Positions 24,457-33,605 of a DNA stretch of 64,000 nucleotides are shown piece after piece. Where the stretch lies: contig DAOTXR010000043.1 in NCBI GenBank assembly GCA_034435375.1, positions 124,001 to 188,000 on the forward strand, read 5' to 3'. This DNA comes from DAOTXR01 sp034435375. Its GTDB lineage: Bacteria; Chloroflexota; Anaerolineae; Aggregatilineales; UBA3940. Below the pieces are notes generated by a model. That model did no database searches. It saw only the letters and a program-made list of their open reading frames with translations, and was not told the origin of the DNA. The first letter of the stretch is position 1, and each line of letters begins with the position of its first letter. The position numbers and the translations under genes were made by a program.

Positions 24457-25470
24457 GTGATGACACAGCCAGCCTTCCCCACGGATTCCCTGCCGCGTGT
24501 CCATCTGGCTCACCTTCCCACCCCCATCGACCCGCTGCCCAACCTCAGCGGGCTGTTGGGCGGCCCGGACCTCTTTGCCAAACGAGATGACCAGACCGGG
24601 CTGGCAACCGGCGGCAACAAGGCCCGCAAACTCGAGTTTTTGATGGCGCAAGCGCTCGAAGCGGGGGCCGACAGCGTGATCACTGCCGGCTCCACACAAT
24701 CCAACCACGCCCGGCAGACAGCAGCCGCAGCCCGCCGGTGCGGCCTCGAGCCACACCTGGTGCTCTATGCTCCAGGCGGGCAGGCTCCTGCCACGCTCGG
24801 CGGCAACGTGCTGATCGATACACTGCTGGGCGCGTCGATCCATTGGACGGAGGAGCATGCGCCCTACTCCGAAACGATCCGGCAGGTGGAAGACGCCCTG
24901 CGGACGGCAGGGAAAAAGCCCCATGTGATCCCCTATGGTGGCTCCAACGCCTACGGGCTGATGGGCTACGTGGCTGCCATGCAGGAGGTGGCGCAACAGA
25001 TCGAGACGGTAGGGCCGTTCGACGTGCAGGTGTTCGCTACGTCATCGGGGGGAACGCAGGCCGGGATGATCCTGGGAGCGCATCTGACAGGACTGTTGGG
25101 CCATACGCGGCTGCTGGGCATCAGCGTGGACGAGCACGAAGCCACGCTGGGGCCGCGCGTGGCGAATCTGGTCAACGATGGAGCACGTCTGCTGGGCCTG
25201 GAGTGGCGCATCAACGACGATGTGCCAGATATCAACGACGAGTACCTGGGTGAGGGCTACGCGGTGGTCGGAGCGGCAGAGCGCGAGGCGATCCGGCTGT
25301 TGGCGCAAACCGAGGGCCTGCTAGCCGATCCGGTCTACACAGGCCGTGCGTTGGCCGGGCTGATCGACCTGATCCGCCGAGGCGAGATCGGGCGCGGGCA
25401 GCGGGTGCTGTTCTGGCACACCGGTGGACAGGCGGCGCTGTTCGCCTTTGCAGATGCGCTGATGAAATAG
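24457..25470 (+). CDS. PLP-dependent D-cysteine desulfhydrase / ACC deaminase family enzyme
   Basis: 337 residues, normal for the family. Tryptophan-synthase-beta-like fold type II PLP enzyme. The PLP lysine is Lys55 in GGNKARKLE, followed by AGSTQSNHARQTAAAA and the phosphate-binding TSSGGTQAG. The family includes D-cysteine desulfhydrase (H2S, pyruvate and ammonia from D-cysteine) and ACC deaminase; the sequence alone does not decide. AAGGA lies 7 nt before a GTG (24457) that precedes an ATG. A terminator-like hairpin follows. Confidence 0.85.
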   Translation: MMTQPAFPTDSLPRVHLAHLPTPIDPLPNLSGLLGGPDLFAKRDDQTGLATGGNKARKLEFLMAQALEAGADSVITAGSTQSNHARQTAAAARRCGLEPHLVLYAPGGQAPATLGGNVLIDTLLGASIHWTEEHAPYSETIRQVEDALRTAGKKPHVIPYGGSNAYGLMGYVAAMQEVAQQIETVGPFDVQVFATSSGGTQAGMILGAHLTGLLGHTRLLGISVDEHEATLGPRVANLVNDGARLLGLEWRINDDVPDINDEYLGEGYAVVGAAEREAIRLLAQTEGLLADPVYTGRALAGLIDLIRRGEIGRGQRVLFWHTGGQAALFAFADALMK

Positions 25471-25482
25471 ACTGCGAGACCT

Positions 25483-25514
25483 CCAGCAGGGCGCTCGCGC
25501 AGGCGCCCTGCTGG
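25483..25514. terminator. Bidirectional hairpin between convergent genes
   Basis: Perfect 12-bp stem (25483-25494 with 25503-25514), 8-nt loop, 12 nt after the plus-strand stop and 11 nt past the minus-strand stop. No T-tract on either side, so its efficiency is uncertain. Confidence 0.5.
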
Positions 25515-25525
25515 ATCAGCTCTGT

Positions 25526-26059
25526 TCAGAACAGGAAAGGGATAAAGCGACGGGTGGTGCGCATGTAGGTAGCGTACTCGTCGCCGAATTTGCGTAAGCA
25601 CTCCTCCTCTTCGACCCTGGCGGTGGCATACAACGAGACTGTCGCGACCAGGGCAAGCAATCCCCCTACCAGCGATACTTGCTTGAAAAATGCGCCCCAC
25701 CCCAAACACAACAGCGAGCTATAAAGCGGGTGGCGGATCAACCGGTAGGCCCCCCGCCGGACGAGCACGGTGGTGTTCTCAATAGCCCCCTGCGGCCTGC
25801 CGATCGCGTGTAGCAGGGAAAAGCTGTGGATCGCCAGAAATAACGAGACGATCAGCAGCGCCCACGACACAATCTGCTGGGGAGAGAAAGGATTGTGGAA
25901 CCAGCCGGACACGTTGATAAGCACCAAAGCCAGGAGGCACTCGAAGGCGAAGAAACGGAAGAAGCCGTGTAATCGAGGATCGCGCAGCGAACGCCACGAC
26001 AGAACGACAATCGGGATGGATAGGACGACGAAGAGGGCCAGGCGCACCACCACCATCAC
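25526..26059 (-). CDS. Isoprenylcysteine carboxyl methyltransferase-like membrane protein
   Basis: 177 residues with four or five helices. The C-terminal signature is YRLIRHPLYSS, then VEEEECLRKFGDEYATYMRTTRRFIP, where the RHPxY, EE and Y..Y residues form the SAM/substrate site in the ICMT-like family. Bacterial members are mostly uncharacterised and may methylate lipids or sulfur/oxygen groups. It ends the convergent pair with the PLP enzyme and starts right after the paralogous gene at 26060. Confidence 0.83.
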   Translation of the reverse strand: MMVVVRLALFVVLSIPIVVLSWRSLRDPRLHGFFRFFAFECLLALVLINVSGWFHNPFSPQQIVSWALLIVSLFLAIHSFSLLHAIGRPQGAIENTTVLVRRGAYRLIRHPLYSSLLCLGWGAFFKQVSLVGGLLALVATVSLYATARVEEEECLRKFGDEYATYMRTTRRFIPFLF

Positions 26060-26590
26060 CTACTGCTTAGGCATCAACTGATCGGTGGATCCGGGAGCCG
26101 GGGCTTTGAAGAAGGCTCGAACGGCCTGGCCCCGGATGTAAGCCAGTTCAGCTCGGGCTTTGACATCGACAGCCAGGTTATAAAGGCCGTAAATGTCGGC
26201 CTGGCTGACGTAGAAGAATGGGCCTGACTGCATATAGAACACATCTTGAATGCGTGTATCCGGCGACATGTGAAAAGTGCCACGCAACAGATACGTATCG
26301 GTGAAGCAGACCAACTGTTCTGCCTTAGGAAGAGGACGTATCTGCGGCACATAGTTGCCCAACGTGATGATCTGCGGCTCCACTCTTGGGATGTGTAGCT
26401 CCTCGGTGGTCAGCGCCCCCAGCCGCATCCCCTGACGCAGAGGGATGAACGTGGCGTCATATACGGTGAGGGTCGAGACGCTCTGATCATTGAAGAAGAG
26501 GGTCGGATCGCCACGGGTGCGAATCTCGCCGTATACCCGATAGTGAGCTGTTAGGATGTCTACGGCGTAGTGGGTCATTACAACTTGCAT
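26060..26590 (-). CDS. Uncharacterised protein, paralogue of the gene at 26745-27239
   Basis: 176 residues, no signal peptide or helix seen, rich in beta-prone residues. Not recognised. It shares a block order with its neighbour: MQV, then Y.V.GE...RG.P...ND, NAT/DAT.IP...G.R.G, VP...VQ/Q, LVCFTDT...RGTF, D.F......F. The two halves of the protein resemble each other (Y-hydrophobic-G-E/T-F... D...D.F... A-D/T-I), which suggests an internal duplication. The start at 26590 has GGAGG 6 nt upstream. A CCTTGCA...TGCAAGG inverted repeat lies upstream. Confidence 0.7.
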   Translation of the reverse strand: MQVVMTHYAVDILTAHYRVYGEIRTRGDPTLFFNDQSVSTLTVYDATFIPLRQGMRLGALTTEELHIPRVEPQIITLGNYVPQIRPLPKAEQLVCFTDTYLLRGTFHMSPDTRIQDVFYMQSGPFFYVSQADIYGLYNLAVDVKARAELAYIRGQAVRAFFKAPAPGSTDQLMPKQ

Positions 26591-26621
26591 AGCCAACCTC
26601 CTCCAACAGCGATCAGGGGAA

Positions 26622-26645
26622 CCTTGCATATCTAGGGGTGCAAGG
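26622..26645. promoter_or_regulatory. Inverted repeat CCTTGCA-N10-TGCAAGG upstream of the 26060 gene
   Basis: Perfect 7-bp arms, 10-bp centre, ending about 32 nt before the start codon. It could be a regulator-binding site or a short hairpin. There is no T-tract. Confidence 0.4.
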
Positions 26646-26744
26646 CAACCTCAGAACCGCTTCTCAATCATGCCTCTTGCCCGCAGGTGGAACGGAGACA
26701 TCGCGCAGCTAAGCGCCCGACTGCAAAAGTCTTCGATCAGACGC

Positions 26745-27239
26745 TTAGGCTTGTTCGTAATACACCTGCACTGCATTTTTATGTACATACACCAGATCGG
26801 CCTCACCGGAGATGTCAATGGCCATGGGGCGCAGGCTGAATATCTCGAAGTCGGTGGAGGGCAGGAAGGGGCCGGGCAATGAGAATATATCGCCAGCCCT
26901 GAACTCCGAGCCGACATAGAACGTGCCGCGAAACGAGAACGTGTCCGTGAAGCACACCAGCCGATACTGGCGCGGCATCAGCCCAGCCTGAGCGGGAGTG
27001 AAGTCGCCGAAAATCATCACCTGAACTTCATTTTTGGGGACATAAGTGACGGCGGCTTTCATTTCACCAATGCGCGTCCCAGACACAATAGGGATGATGG
27101 TCGCATTGCTAATCTCAAGCGACACAACCGCCGGATCGTTGATGTGTACCGCCGGGCTGCCGCGCGGCGTGAACTCACCTCCAACCTGATAGTGTGATGT
27201 GAGCAACTCAATCGGATAGGTTTTGGACTGAACTTGCAT
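26745..27239 (-). CDS. Uncharacterised protein, paralogue of the gene at 26060-26590
   Basis: 164 residues, predicted soluble, beta-rich. Not recognised. Key segments: MQVQSKTYPIELLTSHYQVGGEF, TRIGEMKAAVTYVPKNEVQV, LVCFTDTFSFRGTFYVGSEF and DIFSLPGPFLP. The pairing with the next gene and the internal repeat of each suggest a family that has duplicated twice. The start at 27239 has GGAGG 8 nt upstream. It follows the alpha-2-macroglobulin gene on the same strand after 165 nt that include a hairpin. Confidence 0.7.
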   Translation of the reverse strand: MQVQSKTYPIELLTSHYQVGGEFTPRGSPAVHINDPAVVSLEISNATIIPIVSGTRIGEMKAAVTYVPKNEVQVMIFGDFTPAQAGLMPRQYRLVCFTDTFSFRGTFYVGSEFRAGDIFSLPGPFLPSTDFEIFSLRPMAIDISGEADLVYVHKNAVQVYYEQA

Positions 27240-27342
27240 GGCGGTTTCCTCCGCAGGCGGCGGATCATGGTGCAACGGATGGACAGCGCACAGCGACTAT
27301 GGACGATAGCTTATAGCCGATAGCAGAATTGCGCCAGTAAGG

Positions 27343-27384
27343 TCAGGGGGCCAAGCCCGCCCGTCGGCAGCCTCTGCCCCCTGA
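27343..27384 (-). terminator. Hairpin after the alpha-2-macroglobulin gene
   Basis: 9-bp stem TCAGGGGGC/GCCCCCTGA (27343-27351 with 27376-27384), 24-nt loop, 20 nt past the stop. No T-tract, so it is a weak terminator candidate. Confidence 0.4.
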
Positions 27385-27404
27385 AGAGATCACTCCCATG
27401 GCAT

Positions 27405-30400
27405 CTACTGGGCCGGAAGAATGGTGAACAGCGACCCCGCGCCGCGCCCATACACCTCTGGGAAGTAGAACTCCTGCGCCACCGGCGGGATCACACGGAA
27501 GCGGCCTACCACCCCCAGCCGAATCTGGTAAGTATACTGATAAGTACCCGCCGGGAGGTAGTCAGCGAAGAGCACGGCTTTCTCATCGCGCAGGTCGGTC
27601 TCGCTGAACCACCACCAGCCCCAACCCTCGGCCAGTGGGTCGTCGGGGCGCAAGACAGGGCGCTCGCCAAGCACACTTTCGGTAAGCAGACTCACATCGA
27701 CGGCTTCGGCTCCCGCCGGGTACGGGTCGGTGACGACTACATAGTACAGGTCGTTGGGAGCGATGATGGTCAGCTCAACCGTCAGCGTGTCGCCTGCCCT
27801 GGCCTCGGTGACAGGCTGGCCATCGGCGTTGAGGTAGCGGCGGTTAACGATGATTCCCCGGCTGAGCGGCTCGACCTCCTCAACGGGCAGGTAGACCGTC
27901 AGGTGGGCCGTGTAGTACAGGCGGCCCGGTCCTTCCGCACGCTGGATGGTGAGACGGTTGACCTCGCCACGCAGCATCTCGGTCACATCGATGGTGACGA
28001 GCGTCGTATCACGCAGCGTGTCGGCGTTGGCCGTCCCGGCAGCACGCTGCTGTCCATTGTAGATCAACGACCAGGCATAAGCGGCGTCCAGCTCACCAGT
28101 GGCGATCATCCAGTCAGTGAGGCCGATCAGCGCCCAGGCGGTTTCCTGGGTCGTCTCCCAGTGACTGCCCTGACGAGCGACCATCAGCCAGCGCACGATG
28201 TTGGGCGCGATGTCGCTCTCTGGCCAGAGGTGGGCAAAAGCATCGAGGATGATGGCCGTGGAACGGGTGTCGGTGTTCCAGTTCCACCAGTCGTCCGATT
28301 CCTCTTCCCAATGGGCGCCGGTGGCGCTGAGGATAGCGCTGCTCAGCAGGTCGGACTGGATGTTCGTCAAGCGTGCATCATTGGGGTCGATCATCCCCAG
28401 CGTCAAGGCAACCATGGCGCGGGCATAGTGCTGCATGCCCTGGCGAGCCTCATAAAGCTGGACGGTACGGCTCACATCGGGCTGGCCGGCCATCGCCAAC
28501 ACATACAGGACATAAGCTTGCTGGTTGAGCGCATACTCGGTGCTCAGGGTGTTGAGCGACACAAGCTGGCCCTGAAGATAGCCTATGGCGCTGGACCACA
28601 CACGCTGATCGATAGCGAACCCGGCATCACGGGCAGCGACAAAGCCCTGCACGACGTAAGCTGTGACCAGCGAGCTGCTTGAGCTGGTGACGAACCACCC
28701 CCAGCCGCCATCGACGTGCTGCTGAGCATAGAGTCGCTGCAAGCCGATGTTGATCTGGGCCTCAAGGTTAGCCTCCAGCTCCTGATCTTGCAGGCCGAAC
28801 TCGCGGAAGGCCCGCAGCGTGAGGGCGTTGGGCAGGAAGCGGCTGACGGTCTGCTCGGTGCACTCGTAGGGGAAGTGCTCCAGCCACGTCAGGCCATCCA
28901 CTGTGGCCGCCGCCAGCGAGGGGTTGAGGCGCACCTGGATGTTGCCCTGCGTCACCTCATAGTTGGGGGGCAGGACAATGCCCTCCGTGCGCTCCCCGGC
29001 ACTCGCAAGTTGCCCGGCAGTGCCTACCGTTTCCGGCACCTCGTATCGGTAGACGGGCAACATCTGATCGTGATCCGGGTCGCCTAGCGGCGGCTTGCTA
29101 GCATCCCGCAGATTGTCGGCCTCGGCTGAGAAAACCAGGTCTACCCACTCAGCATTGGCATCCACGACAACCGACCAGTCCACCTGAACGCGCCCACCCG
29201 CTGGGATGTTGACGATCTGCTCAGCATCGCCGAGGATAGACACACCCTCAGCCTGGAGCGAAACCCGCGCTCGTAGAGGGGCTTCGGTGTTGTTGTTGAC
29301 CACGGTCGAGAGGGTGGCTTCGTCGTTGACGACGAAGAAGCGCGGCGTCACAGGCCGGACGAGCAACGGTTTGGTGGCTATAATGTCCACCTCGGTCTGG
29401 CCGACGAGCGTGGTCGCTGTGACAGCGCGAGCATCCATGCGCCAGGTGGTCAGATTGTCGGGCAAGGTGACGGTGACAGAAGCCTCACCGTCCTCGCCGG
29501 TGCGAACTACCGCCGACCAGTAGGCCGTGTCGCGGAAATCGCTGCGGATATCGTAGAAACCTTCAGCGCCGCCGCCGCCGCCACCCTTCCCCCTGTCGAT
29601 CAGCTCCTGGTTGAGACGGTCAACCAGGTTGATGAGCGGGACGGCGGTGCGCACAGAAAGGCCGGCGCTGCCGTAGAAGTGGTCAAGGATGGGACCGCTG
29701 TTGGGCGGCGCGAGCGTCAGCGTGGCTAGATCAACCAGCGCCAGCGACACCTCGGCATCGACCGGCCTGCCAGCGTGGTCAGCGGCCCGGACAGTGTACG
29801 TCACCTGCTCGCGCGGGCCAACCTGCTCGCGGTCGGGCGTGACAGTCAGCTGAAGCGTCTGCTCAACAGGATCGACGCCGATCTTGACCAGCCCCATTTT
29901 GAAGGCGGGGGTAGGGTTGGTATCGTCCACTCCCTTGATGATCACAACCGAGACAAAGACGTTGGGGGCCAGAGCGCCGGTGATAGGCAGCCGGTAAACG
30001 TAAGAGTTGCTGTTGAGCGTGATGACCTCGTGGCTGAGGACGCTGCCGCGTTCAACGGTCACCAGCGCCTTTACATCGCGGCCCTGGAAGGGCGAGGCAA
30101 TCAGGATTTCAGCAGTCTCGCCGGGCCGGTAGGTATCCTTGTCGGCAATCAGGTCGATGCGGTCGTTGTTGGCTTGCCGCCATGCGATGAACTCGCTGCT
30201 GCTGACCCACACGAAAGCGCTGCTTGTCTGGGTATTTCCTGCCTCGTCTCTGACAGATGCGCGGAACTTGAACTCGCCGCCCGACGGAGGCGTGAACGTG
30301 ACTGAAGCCTTGCCATCGCGGTCGGTGCGAACGGTGACGGGATTGCCCACCGGGATCTCTTCGAGAGTCCAGGTCCATTGCGTGCGACCGAACTCGTCTT

Positions 30401-33353
30401 CTTCCTGCACGCTGTTCCAGCGCTGCTCAAGGAACTCGACCGTCACCTGATGGTTGCGGATCGGCTGGCTGTCCCAATCAACGACAATTAGGCTGGCTGA
30501 AATGGGATCGCCTGCTGTGCCAACGTACACATCGGGGCTGACGCCCACGTAATATTGCCCCTTGTGGACGATCACCTGAGTACGCCCAGCCACTGACTGC
30601 CCGTTGATGTCAGTCACGACAGCCTCGATGGTAAAGCGACGACTGCTGCCTGTGTCGTCTAGACTGGCCGGGACGCGGAACACGAATTTGCCGTCGGCGC
30701 CGGTCTTGCCCTCGCCATCGGCGATCACCTCTCCAAAACCAGGTACAAACTCCGGTGAGTAGCGCCAGTCCTGGTCGTAGTCATAGAAACTGTAGCGACC
30801 GGGGCCAGTGTAGGTGAAGAAGTAGTGGTCGGACAGCACCGTCCACGACACCTCGGCATCGCTGACAGGGCCGCCAAAGAAGAACTCGGCATCGACAGTC
30901 ACCGCGATCTCCTGCCCAGCCAACACCTGATCGGCTTGCGATGTCACCTCGACCAGAAATTCGGGTTTGCGGTACTCGGCGACCTGGAACCCCAATCGGT
31001 TATACAGGCTAGAGAATTCAGCCATGCCAGGCATCGACGCTTCGATGCTGTAGTAGCCCAGCCCGGCCTCGCGGTCCAGCGTAAGGGTGCCGTTAAACGA
31101 CCCAACCTCGTTGACAGGCAGATCGGCCTCGTAGATCACGTCGCCCTGGTCGTTGTAGATCGCCACATGGATAGTGCGCAGCGGCGGCAGGGAGTACGTC
31201 ACATCATCCTTGGCCCGGACAATACCCTTGAAGTACACTTCCTGGCCGGGCCGGTAGAGCGGGCGATCAGTATAAAGGTAGAGAGAGTAGTCCTGATAGT
31301 CGAACTGAGTCGGGATCGAGCCGAACTGCCAGGGCTGGATACCCTCGTCCCAGTAGTTGAGAGCAACGGCATAGACGCCGTTGCCTTCGGCCACCGCATA
31401 TTCAAGCTCGTAGAGCGTGCCAGTGTGCGGCGTGTTGACCTGCACCACGCCGTCCCGGTCGGTGGTGCCCTGGACAAGCTGGCCCGCCTTGTAGCTGGCA
31501 TAAAACGTGACCGGCGTCCCGGCGATAGGCTGCCCGGTCTCCAGATCGGTGAGCCAGGCCATAGCTTCATCAAAGCTGGTCTTGAGAGTCAAATTGGCGT
31601 TGACAACCAGCATGTAGTGTCGTATGTCGTTAGCAACCTCCGGTGCAGAGACAAACAGCATGTAGATGCCGGGGTCCAGCGAGCCGCCCGTATCCGAGAC
31701 GACCGGTACGCGGGTGTAGGTGGTCTCGTTCAACGCACCCTCGGACTCGATTGACCAGGTGCGCAGCACTGAGCTGGCAGGAGGCACATAGTTGTAAAAC
31801 AGGTCGTAACTGTCGATCATCTGCCCAAACTGGTCGAGCGAGAGACGGGCCAGCTTAAAATCGACGCGACTGACGTTGCGGTACAGCACAAACAACTGGG
31901 TAGTACGGTTAGCATCGTACAGACCATAGATGCTCTGGGTGTTGAGCTGGATCTCTGGATCGAGCGGGCCAGTGGTGAAGGTGAAGGTGTAAGGCTGATC
32001 GATCACTGTGCCATAGGGGTCTGCTGCGCCGGGCAGCAGTGTGACGGTGTAATCGGTGGAAGGCTCTAGCCAGGCGTTGATATTCCAACTGTAGTCGTAA
32101 TCGCTGTAGTAGAAAGTAGTATCGTCGGGCAGCGCAGGCTCGACGACCAGCAGATCTTCTTTGAGCGTGTCCTCATCCATTGGAGCGCTGAAGGCAATGC
32201 GAATACCGCGCCATACTTCGGCCCTCTGCTCACCGTTGGCCGGCTCGGTTGCAATGACAGCGGGGGAGAAGACGGTCGAGAAGGTCCAGGCGACATCTTG
32301 ACCAAGAGTCAGGCCGCCACTGGCGCTGCGAGCGCTGGCAGCAACAGTCACGTTGTACAAGTTGCCATATTCAAGCAGAGCAGAGGGCTTGAAGGTCAGC
32401 AGGCGGTCCTCATCACTCCAGGTGAAGGAACCAGCCGTCGGCTGGGCGCGACCACCGCTGGCAACGAGCGAAAAAGCTGCCTCAGTCGTGGCGCGATCCA
32501 TCGGCTGGTTGAACTCCACCTGAATGGTGGCAGTGCGCGGCGTGTCACTCTCACGGGGAGAGATGTCGACGACCTGCGGCGGCAGCGTGGTGAACTGCCA
32601 CGAATACGGCTCAGCCATTACGCCGCCGGTTTGGTCGGTGAGACCTGCCTCAACGGTTGCGGTGTAGGTCTGACCACCTGCCAGTGCGCTCGAAGGATGC
32701 CACACGTAGATGCTAGTGTTCAGCCACTCACCCTCACCGGGAATGTCCGGCTCAAAGCGCAGCGGCTGGGGCAGAGTGCTCATATCTTCAGAGATGACGA
32801 GCGGGACAACCGGTCGGTTAAACAACACGGTGATCACCGAGTCGGTCTCCACGGCGCTGGCGTCGGGCGCGGGCACAACCTCACTGACAACCAAAAAGCC
32901 CACCGTCTGAAGGCGAACCTCGATGGGCGCTTCGACGGTGAGGCCATTGGCCGCCTGGGCGCTCTCACCGATTGTGAGGGTATAACGTGCGGCGCGCTCC
33001 AGCTGTCCCGCCTGTGGCGTGATGCGCAGCGTCTGATCGTCTATCCAGGTCAGGTCAACGGACAGGGCCGGCTCAAAGCGCAACGCCCCCTCGACGCTCT
33101 GGCGATTCATCGGCTGGTCGAAGTAGATGTCAATGCTGCCATCGAGCGGCAACTCCTCGCCCGGCTCAGGGTCTTGCGCCACGACTCTGGGAGCCGTCGG
33201 CGGAAGCTCAGCCAGGTTGGGTGTGGGAGTCGGGGTGACGGCCGGTCCTCCCTGAAGGCCGAAGGGGAGGTTACAAGCCATCGCAGTGAGCAACAACACA
33301 ATGGCCGCCAGACGGATCGCCTTGCGCGCCTCAATCTGACCAATAGTTTCCAT
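27405..33353 (-). CDS. Giant alpha-2-macroglobulin-like lipoprotein
   Basis: 1982 residues. Signal peptide with lipobox LTAMAC (Cys about residue 27), so it is membrane anchored. After a Pro-rich linker come several Ig-like bacterial domains (SbsA-type, with VVDISPRESDTPRT and FNQPMDR repeats, to about 500), then macroglobulin MG domains, the alpha-2-macroglobulin core (VTLPDNLTTWRMDARAVTATT), and the thioester domain with CTEQ (Cys1498-Gln1501) in an alpha/alpha barrel, then the receptor-like end. Such proteins trap proteases through the thioester. The start at 33353 is chosen because the TATAAT promoter (33484-33489) lies downstream of the first ATG of the frame. No PBP1C gene is next to it, unlike in E. 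coli. Confidence 0.93.
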   Translation of the reverse strand: METIGQIEARKAIRLAAIVLLLTAMACNLPFGLQGGPAVTPTPTPNLAELPPTAPRVVAQDPEPGEELPLDGSIDIYFDQPMNRQSVEGALRFEPALSVDLTWIDDQTLRITPQAGQLERAARYTLTIGESAQAANGLTVEAPIEVRLQTVGFLVVSEVVPAPDASAVETDSVITVLFNRPVVPLVISEDMSTLPQPLRFEPDIPGEGEWLNTSIYVWHPSSALAGGQTYTATVEAGLTDQTGGVMAEPYSWQFTTLPPQVVDISPRESDTPRTATIQVEFNQPMDRATTEAAFSLVASGGRAQPTAGSFTWSDEDRLLTFKPSALLEYGNLYNVTVAASARSASGGLTLGQDVAWTFSTVFSPAVIATEPANGEQRAEVWRGIRIAFSAPMDEDTLKEDLLVVEPALPDDTTFYYSDYDYSWNINAWLEPSTDYTVTLLPGAADPYGTVIDQPYTFTFTTGPLDPEIQLNTQSIYGLYDANRTTQLFVLYRNVSRVDFKLARLSLDQFGQMIDSYDLFYNYVPPASSVLRTWSIESEGALNETTYTRVPVVSDTGGSLDPGIYMLFVSAPEVANDIRHYMLVVNANLTLKTSFDEAMAWLTDLETGQPIAGTPVTFYASYKAGQLVQGTTDRDGVVQVNTPHTGTLYELEYAVAEGNGVYAVALNYWDEGIQPWQFGSIPTQFDYQDYSLYLYTDRPLYRPGQEVYFKGIVRAKDDVTYSLPPLRTIHVAIYNDQGDVIYEADLPVNEVGSFNGTLTLDREAGLGYYSIEASMPGMAEFSSLYNRLGFQVAEYRKPEFLVEVTSQADQVLAGQEIAVTVDAEFFFGGPVSDAEVSWTVLSDHYFFTYTGPGRYSFYDYDQDWRYSPEFVPGFGEVIADGEGKTGADGKFVFRVPASLDDTGSSRRFTIEAVVTDINGQSVAGRTQVIVHKGQYYVGVSPDVYVGTAGDPISASLIVVDWDSQPIRNHQVTVEFLEQRWNSVQEEDEFGRTQWTWTLEEIPVGNPVTVRTDRDGKASVTFTPPSGGEFKFRASVRDEAGNTQTSSAFVWVSSSEFIAWRQANNDRIDLIADKDTYRPGETAEILIASPFQGRDVKALVTVERGSVLSHEVITLNSNSYVYRLPITGALAPNVFVSVVIIKGVDDTNPTPAFKMGLVKIGVDPVEQTLQLTVTPDREQVGPREQVTYTVRAADHAGRPVDAEVSLALVDLATLTLAPPNSGPILDHFYGSAGLSVRTAVPLINLVDRLNQELIDRGKGGGGGGAEGFYDIRSDFRDTAYWSAVVRTGEDGEASVTVTLPDNLTTWRMDARAVTATTLVGQTEVDIIATKPLLVRPVTPRFFVVNDEATLSTVVNNNTEAPLRARVSLQAEGVSILGDAEQIVNIPAGGRVQVDWSVVVDANAEWVDLVFSAEADNLRDASKPPLGDPDHDQMLPVYRYEVPETVGTAGQLASAGERTEGIVLPPNYEVTQGNIQVRLNPSLAAATVDGLTWLEHFPYECTEQTVSRFLPNALTLRAFREFGLQDQELEANLEAQINIGLQRLYAQQHVDGGWGWFVTSSSSSLVTAYVVQGFVAARDAGFAIDQRVWSSAIGYLQGQLVSLNTLSTEYALNQQAYVLYVLAMAGQPDVSRTVQLYEARQGMQHYARAMVALTLGMIDPNDARLTNIQSDLLSSAILSATGAHWEEESDDWWNWNTDTRSTAIILDAFAHLWPESDIAPNIVRWLMVARQGSHWETTQETAWALIGLTDWMIATGELDAAYAWSLIYNGQQRAAGTANADTLRDTTLVTIDVTEMLRGEVNRLTIQRAEGPGRLYYTAHLTVYLPVEEVEPLSRGIIVNRRYLNADGQPVTEARAGDTLTVELTIIAPNDLYYVVVTDPYPAGAEAVDVSLLTESVLGERPVLRPDDPLAEGWGWWWFSETDLRDEKAVLFADYLPAGTYQYTYQIRLGVVGRFRVIPPVAQEFYFPEVYGRGAGSLFTILPAQ

Positions 33354-33483
33354 CGCGGACTCTTCCCTTGCTATGACTGACAGTTTGCCTACAGCAGATG
33401 TCACTTGCCCCTGAAGAGGTGTGACAGGGGTAGAAAAACCAACTACAGCAACACACGATACACGCGCTGTGCCATGCTTCCCC

Positions 33484-33511
33484 ATTATAGAGCGCGGTCA
33501 GAGGGGCGCAA
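33484..33511 (-). promoter_or_regulatory. Sigma70-type promoter of the alpha-2-macroglobulin gene
   Basis: -35 TTGCGC (33506-33511), 16-nt spacer, -10 TATAAT (33484-33489), minus strand. Start near 33477, a leader of about 124 nt with a small CCCCTG/CAGGGG hairpin. Confidence 0.7.
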
Positions 33512-33605
33512 ACTGCGCCTACCTTACCATTACATGACAGAATCCCCTCAAAGCCGCCGTGCAGAACCCATGACGACAGCCGGTGACAGCCAATTGGCCT
33601 GGCGA

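Noticed and set aside
24049..24996. A 315-codon minus-strand open frame opposite the FemAB and PLP genes
   Set aside because: It spans two genes on the other strand that have clear motifs, and has no ribosome-binding site or family signal.
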